DNA of 64,000 nt. It comes from Candidatus Methylomicrobium oryzae (GTDB taxonomy: Bacteria > Pseudomonadota > Gammaproteobacteria > Methylococcales > Methylomonadaceae). Positions within the stretch are counted from its first letter, which is position 1. Every line of letters starts with the position of its first letter. The notes beneath the pieces were generated by a model. The model ran no database searches. It was not told the origin of the DNA and saw only the letters and a list, made by a program, of their open reading frames with translations. The position numbers and the translations under genes were made by a program. Positions 45,582 to 53,526 of the stretch are shown piece after piece. The DNA lies in contig NZ_JAERVK010000008.1 in the NCBI RefSeq assembly GCF_016745425.1, forward strand, positions 1 through 64,000, written 5' to 3'.

Positions 45582-47750
45582 TCACCTGGATCGGCAATTA
45601 ACCCCGAATTCCTGAATTTCCTGCGGATTCAATTCGCAAAATTTGCGTTCAAAATGGGTTTTGGTAAAGTTGAGTACGAAATTAAAAGTCGCGTCGCGTT
45701 TTCCCGGTTCCTTGCAATCGTAGAACTCCTCCATGCAAACCTTTTTATCCGGCCTCTCGGGTTTGCGCAGGTCGCTATGCGATCCCGTAAGCGAGAGGCG
45801 GGTGTCGTAAACCTGCCCGGCATCGAACGAATAAAATTTCTCGCGTTGCCATAATATTTCGCTGGGACCGAAATCCGAGTCCATGTCCGCCACAAAGGGC
45901 TCGGCGCTGAAGCGGCTGAAAGTGTAAGGACCGATATTCGGGGCAAATGGCGGTCTTTGCAGGCCGTTTAAGTCGGCAAGCATTTTCCGGCACCCGTTGT
46001 CGTTAGAACAGGCAGGGTTGCCGAACGGCTTTCTTGATGAGTAGTAGTCTTCCAGTCCCCATAAGTTCGCGCCAATCCAGCGCCCGGCCGCCAAATGGTT
46101 CAGGCCGGTCTTGCCGAGACCCGGCTTGTTCAGCCGAAACAGCCCCTGCCCGGATTCGTTTCGATACAGCATATTGGTCGGCAGGAAAAAATCCACCGTA
46201 TTCGCCATCCCTTTGGCGATGCTCTGCCAACCGAAGCCCGAAACGGACGGCGATTCGTAGAGGCCGCCCAACGTACCGGTCTGGACATGATGCCAGAAAT
46301 CCCAGGGTAGGTTGATCAGACTGTAAAATGCCTGGCCAACCTGCGTATAAGCGAGGCTATAGGCGAGATCCAGAGGGCCGATCGCCCACTGCAACAGGTA
46401 GGTCGGCAGCTTGAGCCACCGGTTATCATTTTGAAAATAGAATTGATCCAACTTTTTACTGGCCTGGTTTCCCATTTGAGTGATTTGGCTATTCAAAATC
46501 GCCTCGCGCAGGCTGAATAACGCGCCGTTCGCGTAGTCGCTCGCGCTATAAACGATCGCCTTGCGCGGAATGAACCGGAGCGTCTGCGTCGGCGCGAAAT
46601 GGACGATATCGACCGGATAGGATAATTCGCCCGGATGGAAGGCCGGGTTGAACAGCACCAGCGAATCGATCGGCGTTTCGGCAGTCTGCTCGTACCATGC
46701 CTTTAACAAAGGCGGCTTATCCAGGCCCTCGAATGCAACTTCGAGTTCTTCGAACGGCTTGCGGTGCCCCGTGAGATCGCAGATTGCCAGGCTTTTAAGC
46801 CGTTCGTCCGGAGCGCTCCCATTCTTACCGCAACCGGCCAGAAATTGTTCCGGGTGGGCGGCGATCGATTCCAACATCCATCGTCTGATGGCTTCCATTC
46901 CGGCTATCGTGACCAGTTTGGCGCCATAGCTGTGCCCGACCAGATGCAGGCGGGTTTTCGCCATCGAAACGCAGACATCGTCGCCCGGATCGAGCGGATC
47001 CGGCATCTGGCAGTCTTTTCCCGCTTGAACAGGAGCGTCCGGCGGGATTTGCTTCTGTTTAATCAAACGGTAGAGCAGCGCCGACACCGGAACATCCTCG
47101 CCCATGATGGCATCCGCGTCTCGAATCAGGCCGGTGTTGAAATAGCCGTAAGCGTTTTCTTTCCAATCCACGCCCAGGTAATCGTTGGGATAATGCGGGC
47201 CCAATGCGTTTTGCGAGGCATTCAGGCTTTGCTTCCAGGCACTGAGAAAATGTAGGGGGACTTTGTCGATCAGGTTGGTAAAGGGTTCCGCGGCCGAATC
47301 CATCCCGAAAGGCAGGATCGCCTTGACCATATTGGTGGTGGGCCGGGTCGTCGAAGTCCAGGTGACGAAGATGAAATACGGCTGGAAGGTCGAAGGCGGT
47401 TTTTTATCCCGGATGAATTGATCGATCCGCTCCAGGTAATTGTGATAATTGGCGATTGCCAGCGGCAGAGTATAATCCCAGCCGTGCGAGATCAGATAAA
47501 TGTCGCTGATCAAAGGTTTGTTCACCGCCTTTCGCCATTTCAACTCGGCCAATAGATCCTCGACCGGATGGGTCAACAGGCGGTGGTCGCCGTTGTAAAT
47601 GGCGAACGTATAATTGTGCCCGCGCACCGTGTAAGATTCTTTTTTATGCGGCTCGTAGGGCGGCAGATGTTTTTCTGCGCACCCCGTAAGCGACAGCAGC
47701 AGCACCATACAGCAGTTTATGACCAGGGCGAGTCGGAAAGGCGAGTCCAT
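45582..47750 (-). CDS. Large lipoprotein with alpha/beta-hydrolase core
   Basis: 722 residues. Signal ending in lipobox SLTGC (Cys about 24). The first 430 residues look like an alpha/beta hydrolase: ISDIYLISHGWDYTLPLAIA (strand plus oxyanion-hole HG), FIFVTWTS, and the nucleophile elbow LHLVGHSYGAKLV (Ser of GHSYG), then SLVLFNPAFHPGEL with a possible acid residue. The C-terminal 290 residues (FWHHVQTGTLGGLYESPSVS; ... FCELNPQEIQEFGVNC) are unrecognised and Cys-containing, so probably a disulphide-bonded extracytoplasmic domain. Substrate unknown; esterase or lipase action is inferred from the elbow only. Confidence 0.75.
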   Translation of the reverse strand: MDSPFRLALVINCCMVLLLSLTGCAEKHLPPYEPHKKESYTVRGHNYTFAIYNGDHRLLTHPVEDLLAELKWRKAVNKPLISDIYLISHGWDYTLPLAIANYHNYLERIDQFIRDKKPPSTFQPYFIFVTWTSTTRPTTNMVKAILPFGMDSAAEPFTNLIDKVPLHFLSAWKQSLNASQNALGPHYPNDYLGVDWKENAYGYFNTGLIRDADAIMGEDVPVSALLYRLIKQKQIPPDAPVQAGKDCQMPDPLDPGDDVCVSMAKTRLHLVGHSYGAKLVTIAGMEAIRRWMLESIAAHPEQFLAGCGKNGSAPDERLKSLAICDLTGHRKPFEELEVAFEGLDKPPLLKAWYEQTAETPIDSLVLFNPAFHPGELSYPVDIVHFAPTQTLRFIPRKAIVYSASDYANGALFSLREAILNSQITQMGNQASKKLDQFYFQNDNRWLKLPTYLLQWAIGPLDLAYSLAYTQVGQAFYSLINLPWDFWHHVQTGTLGGLYESPSVSGFGWQSIAKGMANTVDFFLPTNMLYRNESGQGLFRLNKPGLGKTGLNHLAAGRWIGANLWGLEDYYSSRKPFGNPACSNDNGCRKMLADLNGLQRPPFAPNIGPYTFSRFSAEPFVADMDSDFGPSEILWQREKFYSFDAGQVYDTRLSLTGSHSDLRKPERPDKKVCMEEFYDCKEPGKRDATFNFVLNFTKTHFERKFCELNPQEIQEFGVNCRSR

Positions 47751-48077
47751 GCATTCTCCTTAATTCCAAAACCAAAACCGGTTTCAGTCATATGACAGTA
47801 GAATGGCGGATGGCGTTGCCGTTTTTTTGAGGTTCGGGACGACTTTTGGCAAATCGGCAAAAATAAGGATTTAGGAAGAGGGCGAAAGGAAGCGCCGAAA
47901 GTCCCGTTTTAGCCTGAGGGCGAAAAGTTGGAAATAAAGATTTTCGATATATCTTTCCTGATCCGCGGAGAATTAGGTTAGGATTCGGCTCCAAATCACT
48001 TCTCCGCCCAAGCTGCCAGGTTTTAAAAACCCGGCAGGTCTACCACCCATACCCGGAAGTTAATATCGGCCAAATCT
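47751..48077. other. Intergenic region with hairpin
   Basis: 327 bases. At 48010-48037 CTGCCAGGTTTT and AAAACCCGGCAG form an almost perfect hairpin, likely an intergenic repeat or terminator for the hydrolase gene whose 3' end faces it. Nothing else seen. Confidence 0.45.
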
Positions 48078-48920
48078 TTAGATCTTCGGGAAGGCCGTCA
48101 GGCGCTTGTCCAGCCAAGCGACGGTTTCCTCCAATACCTGCGCCGATTCGGCCGGCCGATGATTGAGCAGTTCGTGCTTGAAACCGGGATAAACGACTAA
48201 CGATTTATCCTCGCTCCCCAGCCGCGCGTACAAGGCCTTTGCGCCGGAAAGGGCGGCGATCCGGTCTTTGCCGCCGTGGCAAATCAAAGCGGGCGATGCA
48301 ATACGGCCGGCGTGGCGCCCGATCTGCTCGCGGGCCAGGGTGAACTGATTCAGCCAGCCGAGCGTGACGGTAGAGAGGCGGTAGGGGTCGTGCTTGAAGT
48401 CGTCGATTACGCGGGGATTATCGGTCAGTTCGTTAAGGTCGATCAGGGAAGGAATCCTGAGCCGCGGCGCGTATTTCGAGCATTTTTTGGCTAAAGCGCC
48501 GCCGTAATCGGCAAGCCGGCCGACCAAGTGCAGCGGGCAGGAAAACACCAGCACTCCTCGGATGGCTTGCGGGTACTGCAGCACATAGTTCAGCATCACG
48601 ATCGAACCCATGCTGTGCCCGAACAGAAAGAGCGGACGGGCCGCTTCTTCGGCGGCGACCTGCGCGATGAACTCTGCTGCATCGTCGACGTAGTCCTGAA
48701 AGGCATCGACATGCCCGCGTTTGCCTTCGGAGCGGCCGAAGCCGCGTTGATCGAAGCCGTAGCAGTAGTATCCGTGGGCTGCGAATGCCTGAAAAGCCGG
48801 CTCGTAGCGGCCGATGTGCTCGCCCACGCCATGCAGAAACACGATCGACGCTTTCGGCGAAGCCGCCGGGCGGGCCGTATAAAAAAGGGACAGGCGGTCC
48901 CGGGTCTGAAAAAATCCCAT
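48078..48920 (-). CDS. Alpha/beta hydrolase (monoglyceride lipase type)
   Basis: 280 residues from the ATG at 48920 (MGFFQTRDRLSLFY); the longer open frame upstream reads as arginine-rich non-protein. Family blocks of the Hydrolase_4/monoacylglycerol lipase group: ASIVFLHGVGEHIGRYEPAF (HGxGEH oxyanion region), GFDQRGFGRSEGKRGHVDAF, LFLFGHSMGSIVMLNY (nucleophile Ser in GHSMGS), ALICHGGKDRIAA (catalytic Asp) and YPGFKHELLNH (catalytic His). No signal peptide, so cytoplasmic. It cleaves mono- or lysophospho-glycerides by family analogy. Confidence 0.9.
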   Translation of the reverse strand: MGFFQTRDRLSLFYTARPAASPKASIVFLHGVGEHIGRYEPAFQAFAAHGYYCYGFDQRGFGRSEGKRGHVDAFQDYVDDAAEFIAQVAAEEAARPLFLFGHSMGSIVMLNYVLQYPQAIRGVLVFSCPLHLVGRLADYGGALAKKCSKYAPRLRIPSLIDLNELTDNPRVIDDFKHDPYRLSTVTLGWLNQFTLAREQIGRHAGRIASPALICHGGKDRIAALSGAKALYARLGSEDKSLVVYPGFKHELLNHRPAESAQVLEETVAWLDKRLTAFPKI

Positions 48921-49021
48921 TTTTACGAAGTTTCCGTGGAAGCGAGCTGCGCTGGATTTAAGGAAGCGGTATGCAGCGAGGCCCGGCGGGAATTGCCGGG
49001 CCGCAGGAACGGCAAAAGCGG

Positions 49022-49396
49022 TTAGCCATAATCCTCCGAAGTCTCGCGTTTTCGGGCCTCTTTCGCTTTTTCGCTGGCCTTGTAAAGGTCGATCGAAATC
49101 AGCGCGAATACCCCGGCCCACAGCTTCGAGGCGATGTCCTGGCCGTATTGAAAAAAACCGAACGAGCCCGGCGCACCGTACGGTAAGAAGATAAAGAAAT
49201 ACTCCACGACAAACCAGACGGGCGGCAGGATGCCCCAGGCGACCAGCAAGAGATACTTGGATCTCAAGGTGTCCTGTTTATACAGTATCCACAGCGTGAC
49301 GGCCACCGCGAACAGGCCGAAAAAAATAAAGGCATAAATGCCGATCTGTAATGGTCCTTCATAAACCATTCGCATTCCGGGAGCATCGTTGTTCAT
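49022..49396 (-). CDS. Small membrane protein, three helices
   Basis: 124 residues; GGAGTAAAACCG precedes the ATG. Hydrophobic segments: IGIYAFIFFGLFAVAVTLWI, YLLLVAWGILPPVWFVVEYF, and a weaker LWAGVFALISIDLY; the C-terminus (KASEKAKEARKRETSEDYG) is charged and cytoplasmic. No family recognised. It lies 100 bases upstream of the hydrolase gene on the same strand and could be co-transcribed. Confidence 0.6.
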   Translation of the reverse strand: MNNDAPGMRMVYEGPLQIGIYAFIFFGLFAVAVTLWILYKQDTLRSKYLLLVAWGILPPVWFVVEYFFIFLPYGAPGSFGFFQYGQDIASKLWAGVFALISIDLYKASEKAKEARKRETSEDYG

Positions 49397-49468
49397 CGGT
49401 TTTACTCCAGTCGATTAGCGCCGACATCTCGGCGAGGATTGGCGGAAATCAAGCGATATGCACCCGTC

Positions 49469-50062
49469 TCAATGCGCGCTTCCGTTCAGGTGCCGCTCGA
49501 TCGATTCATATACGTTAAATTTTTCGAAAAGTTGCTGCACCGGCAGAGAAGGCGGCAGGGTTTCGTAACCGGCCGGCCAATTATCCCAGCCGTACCCCCA
49601 GCGCCAGGGCGTCGGCAGCCAGGGCATCCCGCCCAGCCGGACGCCGGCATAGACGATGTTCCCGAGTCCGTTGGCCTTCGCGTTCACGCAACGCATCAAT
49701 TCCCGGTCCGCGTAATCCCGGTCCCGGCCGCTGCCGCCGCACCAATACGCGATGTCATGCGCAATGCAGCAGGCAGCCCAGGTTTCGTCCGGCCAACGCG
49801 AGCAGCCGTCGGTCGTGAAAATGAAATCGGGCTGCGTAGGAGCAGCGGCGCGTTTTTCCCGGCAATAGGCTTCCGCGAGATCTTCGAGCGAGTTCCGCGC
49901 CGATTTGTTTTTGGTGTAGGGCTCGATGGATAACCGGGACTCCATCGACGTACAGCCCGCGGCCAGAGCACTTGTCAATAAACCGATTAGCGGCCGGCGG
50001 TAATTCGGCAAGCGGAAACGGCGATTTTTCATTTGCATGCTACCGATCCTGATTGATTTCAT
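49469..50062 (-). CDS. Lipoprotein with phospholipase-A2-like motif
   Basis: Up to 197 residues; Met11 is an alternative start. A signal region ends in LAAGC. The mature part contains TDGCSRWPDETWAACCIAHD followed by IAYWCGGSGRDRDYADRELM and RCV. Cys-Cys-x-x-His-Asp is the active-site helix of secreted phospholipases A2 (CCxxHDxCY), and the later Asp in RDYADRELMRCV resembles the second conserved helix. A canonical calcium loop (YGCYCGxGG) is not evident, so enzymatic activity is uncertain. Probably an envelope protein. Neighbours: a small membrane protein and a RAYT fragment. Confidence 0.6.
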   Translation of the reverse strand: MKSIRIGSMQMKNRRFRLPNYRRPLIGLLTSALAAGCTSMESRLSIEPYTKNKSARNSLEDLAEAYCREKRAAAPTQPDFIFTTDGCSRWPDETWAACCIAHDIAYWCGGSGRDRDYADRELMRCVNAKANGLGNIVYAGVRLGGMPWLPTPWRWGYGWDNWPAGYETLPPSLPVQQLFEKFNVYESIERHLNGSAH

Positions 50063-50113
50063 CGATTCACCGGCTCCTATCCTAACGCATAAGCATGGCG
50101 GATGCCACTGCAG

Positions 50114-50437
50114 TTAAGCCGTTATCCCGAAAGGCGGTGTGCAATGGGATTGTGTTTTGAGTAAATATCCGCCGGCTTTGCCGGGCGGATATTTACTAAT
50201 GCCCCAACGTTTTGAATAGCCGCCGTCATTCGGGGGCATCGTCCAGATCGTGTGCACATGGTCGGGCAGAATGACCAAGGCATCCACATGAAACGGCAAG
50301 CGACCGAGGCAATACCCGATCACCTCCCGCAAACAATCCCGCGCCCGTTCGTTCGCCAGAATCCCCGCCCGCCGTTCCCTCATTACGGTAAAGAAAAACG
50401 ATCCGCCCGAAACATAATATCGGCGATAATTGAGCAA
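50114..50437 (-). pseudogene. Truncated REP-associated tyrosine transposase (RAYT 1)
   Basis: A TTG at 50437 follows GGAGG by five bases and reads LNYRRYYVSGGSFFFTVMRE, ending the conserved part at PDHVHTIWTMPPNDGGYSKR WG. This is the N-terminal half of a RAYT/IS200-like HUH transposase: His-Val-His metal-binding pair and the 'LPDHVHxIWxLPxxDxDYSxRW' block. The C-terminal half with the catalytic Tyr is absent. Codons after Trp-Gly (50201) run straight into the REP hairpin at 50161-50196 and are not RAYT-like. So the gene is cut exactly at a REP element. Confidence 0.8.
50161..50196. repeat. REP hairpin (GTAAATATCC family), copy 2
   Basis: GTAAATATCCGCCGGC, loop TTT, then GCCGGGCGGATATTTAC: a stem of 16 bp with one bulge. 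The same family as 41560-41594. It abuts the last conserved codon of RAYT 1. Confidence 0.75.
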
Positions 50438-50496
50438 ACCGACCTCCAAAAAATGAATTCAACCGTAGGGCGCATGGCTGAGTAGGATGTTCCAAC

Positions 50497-50558
50497 GTAG
50501 GAGGCGCATCGATGGGGATTCACTCGACCGATGCGCTTCGTTCCTCAGCGCATCCTAC
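50497..50558. repeat. REP-type imperfect palindrome upstream of RAYT 2
   Basis: GTAGGAGGCGCATCGAT ... ATGCGCTTCG, TTCCTCAGCGCATCCTAC: ends GTAGGA and TCCTAC pair, with a second hairpin inside (GCGCATCGA/ACCGATGCGC). The right half shares CCTCAGCNCATCCTA with the REPs at 51164 and 51871. It stands 36 bases before RAYT 2. Confidence 0.65.
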
Positions 50559-50593
50559 GAGCTGAAAAACCATTATTCAACAGAAAAAACAAT

Positions 50594-51124
50594 ATGACCC
50601 GTTATCGTCGATTTTAAACGCCGGGCGCCACATGGTTTTTTACGGTTAATCTTGCGCAACGGCGCGATAATGCTTTATTGATCGATAAGATAGAACCGCT
50701 GCGTCAGGCATTTCGTCACGTTAAACAAAGACATCCATTTCATATCGATGCGATTGTGGTGTTGCCCAACCATTTGCATTGCCTCTGGACATTGCCCGAG
50801 GACGATGCAGATTTTTCGACCCGGTGGAATTTGCTCAAGGGGCAATTCTCCCGCTCTGTCGAAAAAGGCGAACGGGTTTCGGCAAGCCGTATCGGCAAAA
50901 GAGAGCGGGGAATATGGCAACGTCGGTTTTGGGCCCACCTGATCACCGATTAAGGAGATTTCAACCGGCATGCCGATTATATCCATTGGAATCCGGTAAA
51001 ACACGGCAAGGCCAGACAAGTAGCGGAGTGGCCTTATTCCAGTTTTCATCATTATGTAAGACTCGGCGTTTACCCCTCGACATGGGGCTATGCCGGCGAG
51101 TTTGATTTTGATGCCGGAGAATAA
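50594..51124 (+). pseudogene. RAYT 2, full length with two nonsense codons
   Basis: From ATG 50594 the frame reads MTRYRRF, TAA (50615-50617), then TPGATWFFTVNLAQRRDN through HFHIDAIVVLPNHLHCLWTL (HUH pair His-Leu-His) and WQRRFWAHLITD, TAA (50951-50953), then [36 protein letters not shown] to TAA at 51122. Ignoring two in-frame stops, it is a complete RAYT of about 176 codons with the catalytic Tyr in DYIHWNP. No frameshift is present, so inactivation is recent. REP palindromes lie on both sides (50497 and 51164), as usual for RAYT genes. Confidence 0.85.
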
Positions 51125-51163
51125 AATTGTTCTTTGATTTTGATACCGTGTAAGAAATTGTTA

Positions 51164-51230
51164 TAGGATGGGCTGACGAAGGAAGCCCATCGTTCGCGAT
51201 TGAATGGGCTTCGTACCTCAGCCCATCCTA
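51164..51230. repeat. REP palindrome pair after RAYT 2
   Basis: TAGGATGGGCTGACGAAGGA ... CCTCAGCCCATCCTA, with GAAGCCCAT/ATGGGCTTC inside. The copy at 51871-51935 is almost identical. Its right end supplies the stop codon (TAG, 51228-51230 on the minus strand) of the yaiI gene. Confidence 0.8.
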
Positions 51231-51701
51231 TGGTCCTATGGTCTTCCCATCCGCCGGCTGGGAATGCGTTAAAAATCGATCCAATCGGTTGGCAAAGTTT
51301 TGAATCTCCCGCGAACTCAACGCCGCCGGCCCGCCGGTTTCGATGCCGCTGGATCGCAGGCCGTCCATAAAGTCGCGCATCGCCAGGCGCTCGCCGATAT
51401 TGTTCTGGCTATAGGATTCGCCGCGGGTATTGATGACATGCCCGCCTTTGGCGATGGCTTCCGCGGCAAGCGGAATGTCGCCGGTTACCACCAAGTCGCC
51501 AGCCGCCATGCGCTTAACGATCTCGTTATCCGCCACATCGAAGCCGCCGCTGACGCGCAGCATGCGAATGTAACGCGAAGGTGGCACCGGCAGCGATTGA
51601 TTCGCCACCAGCGTCGTCGTTATCCGACACCGTTCCGCCGCTCGAAACAAAATATCCTTGATCGCCTTGGGACAGGCATCGGCATCTACCCAGATTTGCA
51701 T
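51228..51701 (-). CDS. yaiI: YaiI/YqxD family protein (UPF0178, DUF188)
   Basis: 157 residues: [60 protein letters not shown] and [20 protein letters not shown]. These Asp-rich blocks (DADACP, VTxDIPLA) belong to UPF0178, a PIN-like fold family whose function is not established. The last residues (KTIGP) and the stop codon lie in or next to a REP element, so the original C-terminus may have been replaced. It sits between RAYT 2 and a RAYT C-terminal fragment. Confidence 0.93.
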   Translation of the reverse strand: MQIWVDADACPKAIKDILFRAAERCRITTTLVANQSLPVPPSRYIRMLRVSGGFDVADNEIVKRMAAGDLVVTGDIPLAAEAIAKGGHVINTRGESYSQNNIGERLAMRDFMDGLRSSGIETGGPAALSSREIQNFANRLDRFLTHSQPADGKTIGP

Positions 51702-51756
51702 GATGAGTCTGAAATTGAAAGATTTAGGGAATGGATTATTTTCTTTGTCTGTGGAT

Positions 51757-51852
51757 TGGCCTTATTCAAGTTTTCACCATTATGTAAGGCTTGGCGTGTA
51801 TCCCGCGGCATGGGGCTATAACGGCGAGATTGATTTGGACGTCGGCGAATAA
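51757..51852 (+). pseudogene. C-terminal fragment of a RAYT gene (RAYT 3)
   Basis: [20 protein letters not shown] followed by YNGEIDLDVGE and TAA matches the last 31 codons of RAYT 2 ([20 protein letters not shown]...) at protein level, but the DNA differs, so it comes from a related, not duplicated, copy. No upstream RAYT sequence remains; the frame before it is unrelated. A REP follows 19 bases later. Confidence 0.75.
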
Positions 51853-52085
<233 letters not shown>

Positions 52086-52775
52086 CTATAGGTCTATCTT
52101 TCTACCAATTGATTGACCTAATAATCCTGTCGGAGCATGTGGGCTAATATTAAATAAACCAAGAGCTCTATTAATATTTGAAATTCCACCTGAATCTGGC
52201 TTTTTAGAATATTCTTCGATTAATTTCTGGTTTTCTTGACTTAATCGAGTGTTTTCACTTTTAAGCTGATCTTGCTTTGATAATAACGAGGCAACACCAG
52301 CTCTATAAACGGGAATTAGCGCTTTTCTTACTTCATCCTCGAGCTCTGAAACTGTAGAAAAATATTTCGGATTATGGGTTCTTGAAAGATTATTTTTAAA
52401 CTCATCCAATAATACTTTATTATCAACAAGATTTTCCCTAGTTTGCTCTTTAAAGAAAACAAGAATATCTTTTCGCATTAGCCTAGCCTGTAAATATTCC
52501 CATTTTGTAATACTGTGATTTTTTGAACCTGTAATTTCAGGAATTATTGATCCATAGCGATGACCAACAATTAATATAATAAAATCACTTTCGTTTATGC
52601 CCTTCAAAATCTCTTTTTTAGAGTTATTATTAGATGCTGGCTTTATATCTAAAGCATTAACGTTTAAATTATACTCTTGCAGTATCCCAGCAACAGCTTT
52701 CCGTTCTTCTTTAAAATCAAGAAATGTAGAGCTTATAAAGGCTGATGGATGTGAGGTATTACGGTTTATGTTCAT
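52086..52775 (-). CDS. DUF4062 domain protein
   Basis: 229 residues; GGAGAGACTGA precedes the ATG. Residues about 8-110 are DUF4062: HPSAFISSTFLDFKEERKAV ('FISSTFxDxxxER'), a helix, then ILKGINESDFIILIVGHRYG and SITKWEYLQARLMRKDILVF. This fold, related to TIR/SLOG-type nucleotide domains, is common at the N-terminus of NTPase immune and signalling proteins. Here it stands alone, followed by a helical coiled-coil-like tail (SLLSKQDQLKSENTRLSQEN). The gene is clearly AT-rich compared with both neighbours, a sign of acquisition, and lies between the RAYT/REP cluster and nrdJb. Function unknown. Confidence 0.75.
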   Translation of the reverse strand: MNINRNTSHPSAFISSTFLDFKEERKAVAGILQEYNLNVNALDIKPASNNNSKKEILKGINESDFIILIVGHRYGSIIPEITGSKNHSITKWEYLQARLMRKDILVFFKEQTRENLVDNKVLLDEFKNNLSRTHNPKYFSTVSELEDEVRKALIPVYRAGVASLLSKQDQLKSENTRLSQENQKLIEEYSKKPDSGGISNINRALGLFNISPHAPTGLLGQSIGRKIDL

Positions 52776-52822
52776 TCAGTCTCTCCAATATGATAAATAA
52801 TTTTTTAGCTGAATGCTAAACA

Positions 52823-53512
52823 TCACCCACACTTACTCTCCCCGCAATTCAAGCAAGTCATACACCCATCCATTAACACCATCGCCTTGGTGCTGCACTT
52901 AGTGCAGAGCACGGCCTTTTCGGGAAACGCCTGGCCTTCAGAGGCGCCGTGCAGCGCTTCGAACTCGCGGCGTTTCTCGTCGATCAGTTTTTTCTGATGA
53001 TCGCTCAAGCCTTCCGGCTTGATCATGCCGATGTGTTTCATATGGGATTCGATCGCGTAGCCGATTTCGGCGACCAGTGAAGGCATGAACACCCCGCCTT
53101 TCTTGAAATAGCCGCCGCGCGGGTCGAATACCGCCTTCAGCTCTTCCACCAAAAATGTGGCGTCGCCGCCTTTCCGGAATACAGCCGAGATGACCCGCGT
53201 CAACGCCAAGACCCACTGGAAATGCTCCATGTTCTTCGAGTTGATGAAGATTTCGTAGGGGCGGCGCTCTTCGTGCTCGGTACCCTGGTTCAGGATGATG
53301 TCGTTGATCGTGATGTACAGCGCGTGCTCGGACTGCGGGGTCTTGATCTTGTAAGTCGAGCCGACCAGCACTTCCGGGCGCTCGAGGTTTTCGTGCATAC
53401 GCTCGACGTCGCGCTGCTTCGCTTCCGTAGCGGCCTGTTCGGCGGCGGCTTTGTCTTCCTGGGTCAGCACTTTGTAGCCGACGATTTTTTTGCTGATTTT
53501 GTGTAAAGTCAT
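52823..53512 (-). CDS. nrdJb: Class II ribonucleotide reductase, small part (NrdJb)
   Basis: 229 residues from the ATG at 53512 (GAGGATACCGCC before it); the arginine-rich extension in the longer frame is antisense-like and rejected. It has the TSCPD domain (HFQWVLALTRVISAVFRKGG, KAVFDPRGGYFKKGGVFMPS, EIGYAIESHMKHIG) and a C-terminal zinc-ribbon-type Cys cluster (LCTKCSTKAMVLMDGCMTCL then NCGESKCG), the tail that regenerates the active-site disulphide. In many bacteria these parts belong to a single NrdJ chain; here, as in Pseudomonas aeruginosa, they are a separate gene 14 bases after nrdJa. Confidence 0.92.
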   Translation of the reverse strand: MTLHKISKKIVGYKVLTQEDKAAAEQAATEAKQRDVERMHENLERPEVLVGSTYKIKTPQSEHALYITINDIILNQGTEHEERRPYEIFINSKNMEHFQWVLALTRVISAVFRKGGDATFLVEELKAVFDPRGGYFKKGGVFMPSLVAEIGYAIESHMKHIGMIKPEGLSDHQKKLIDEKRREFEALHGASEGQAFPEKAVLCTKCSTKAMVLMDGCMTCLNCGESKCG

Positions 53513-53526
53513 GGCGGTATCCTCAA

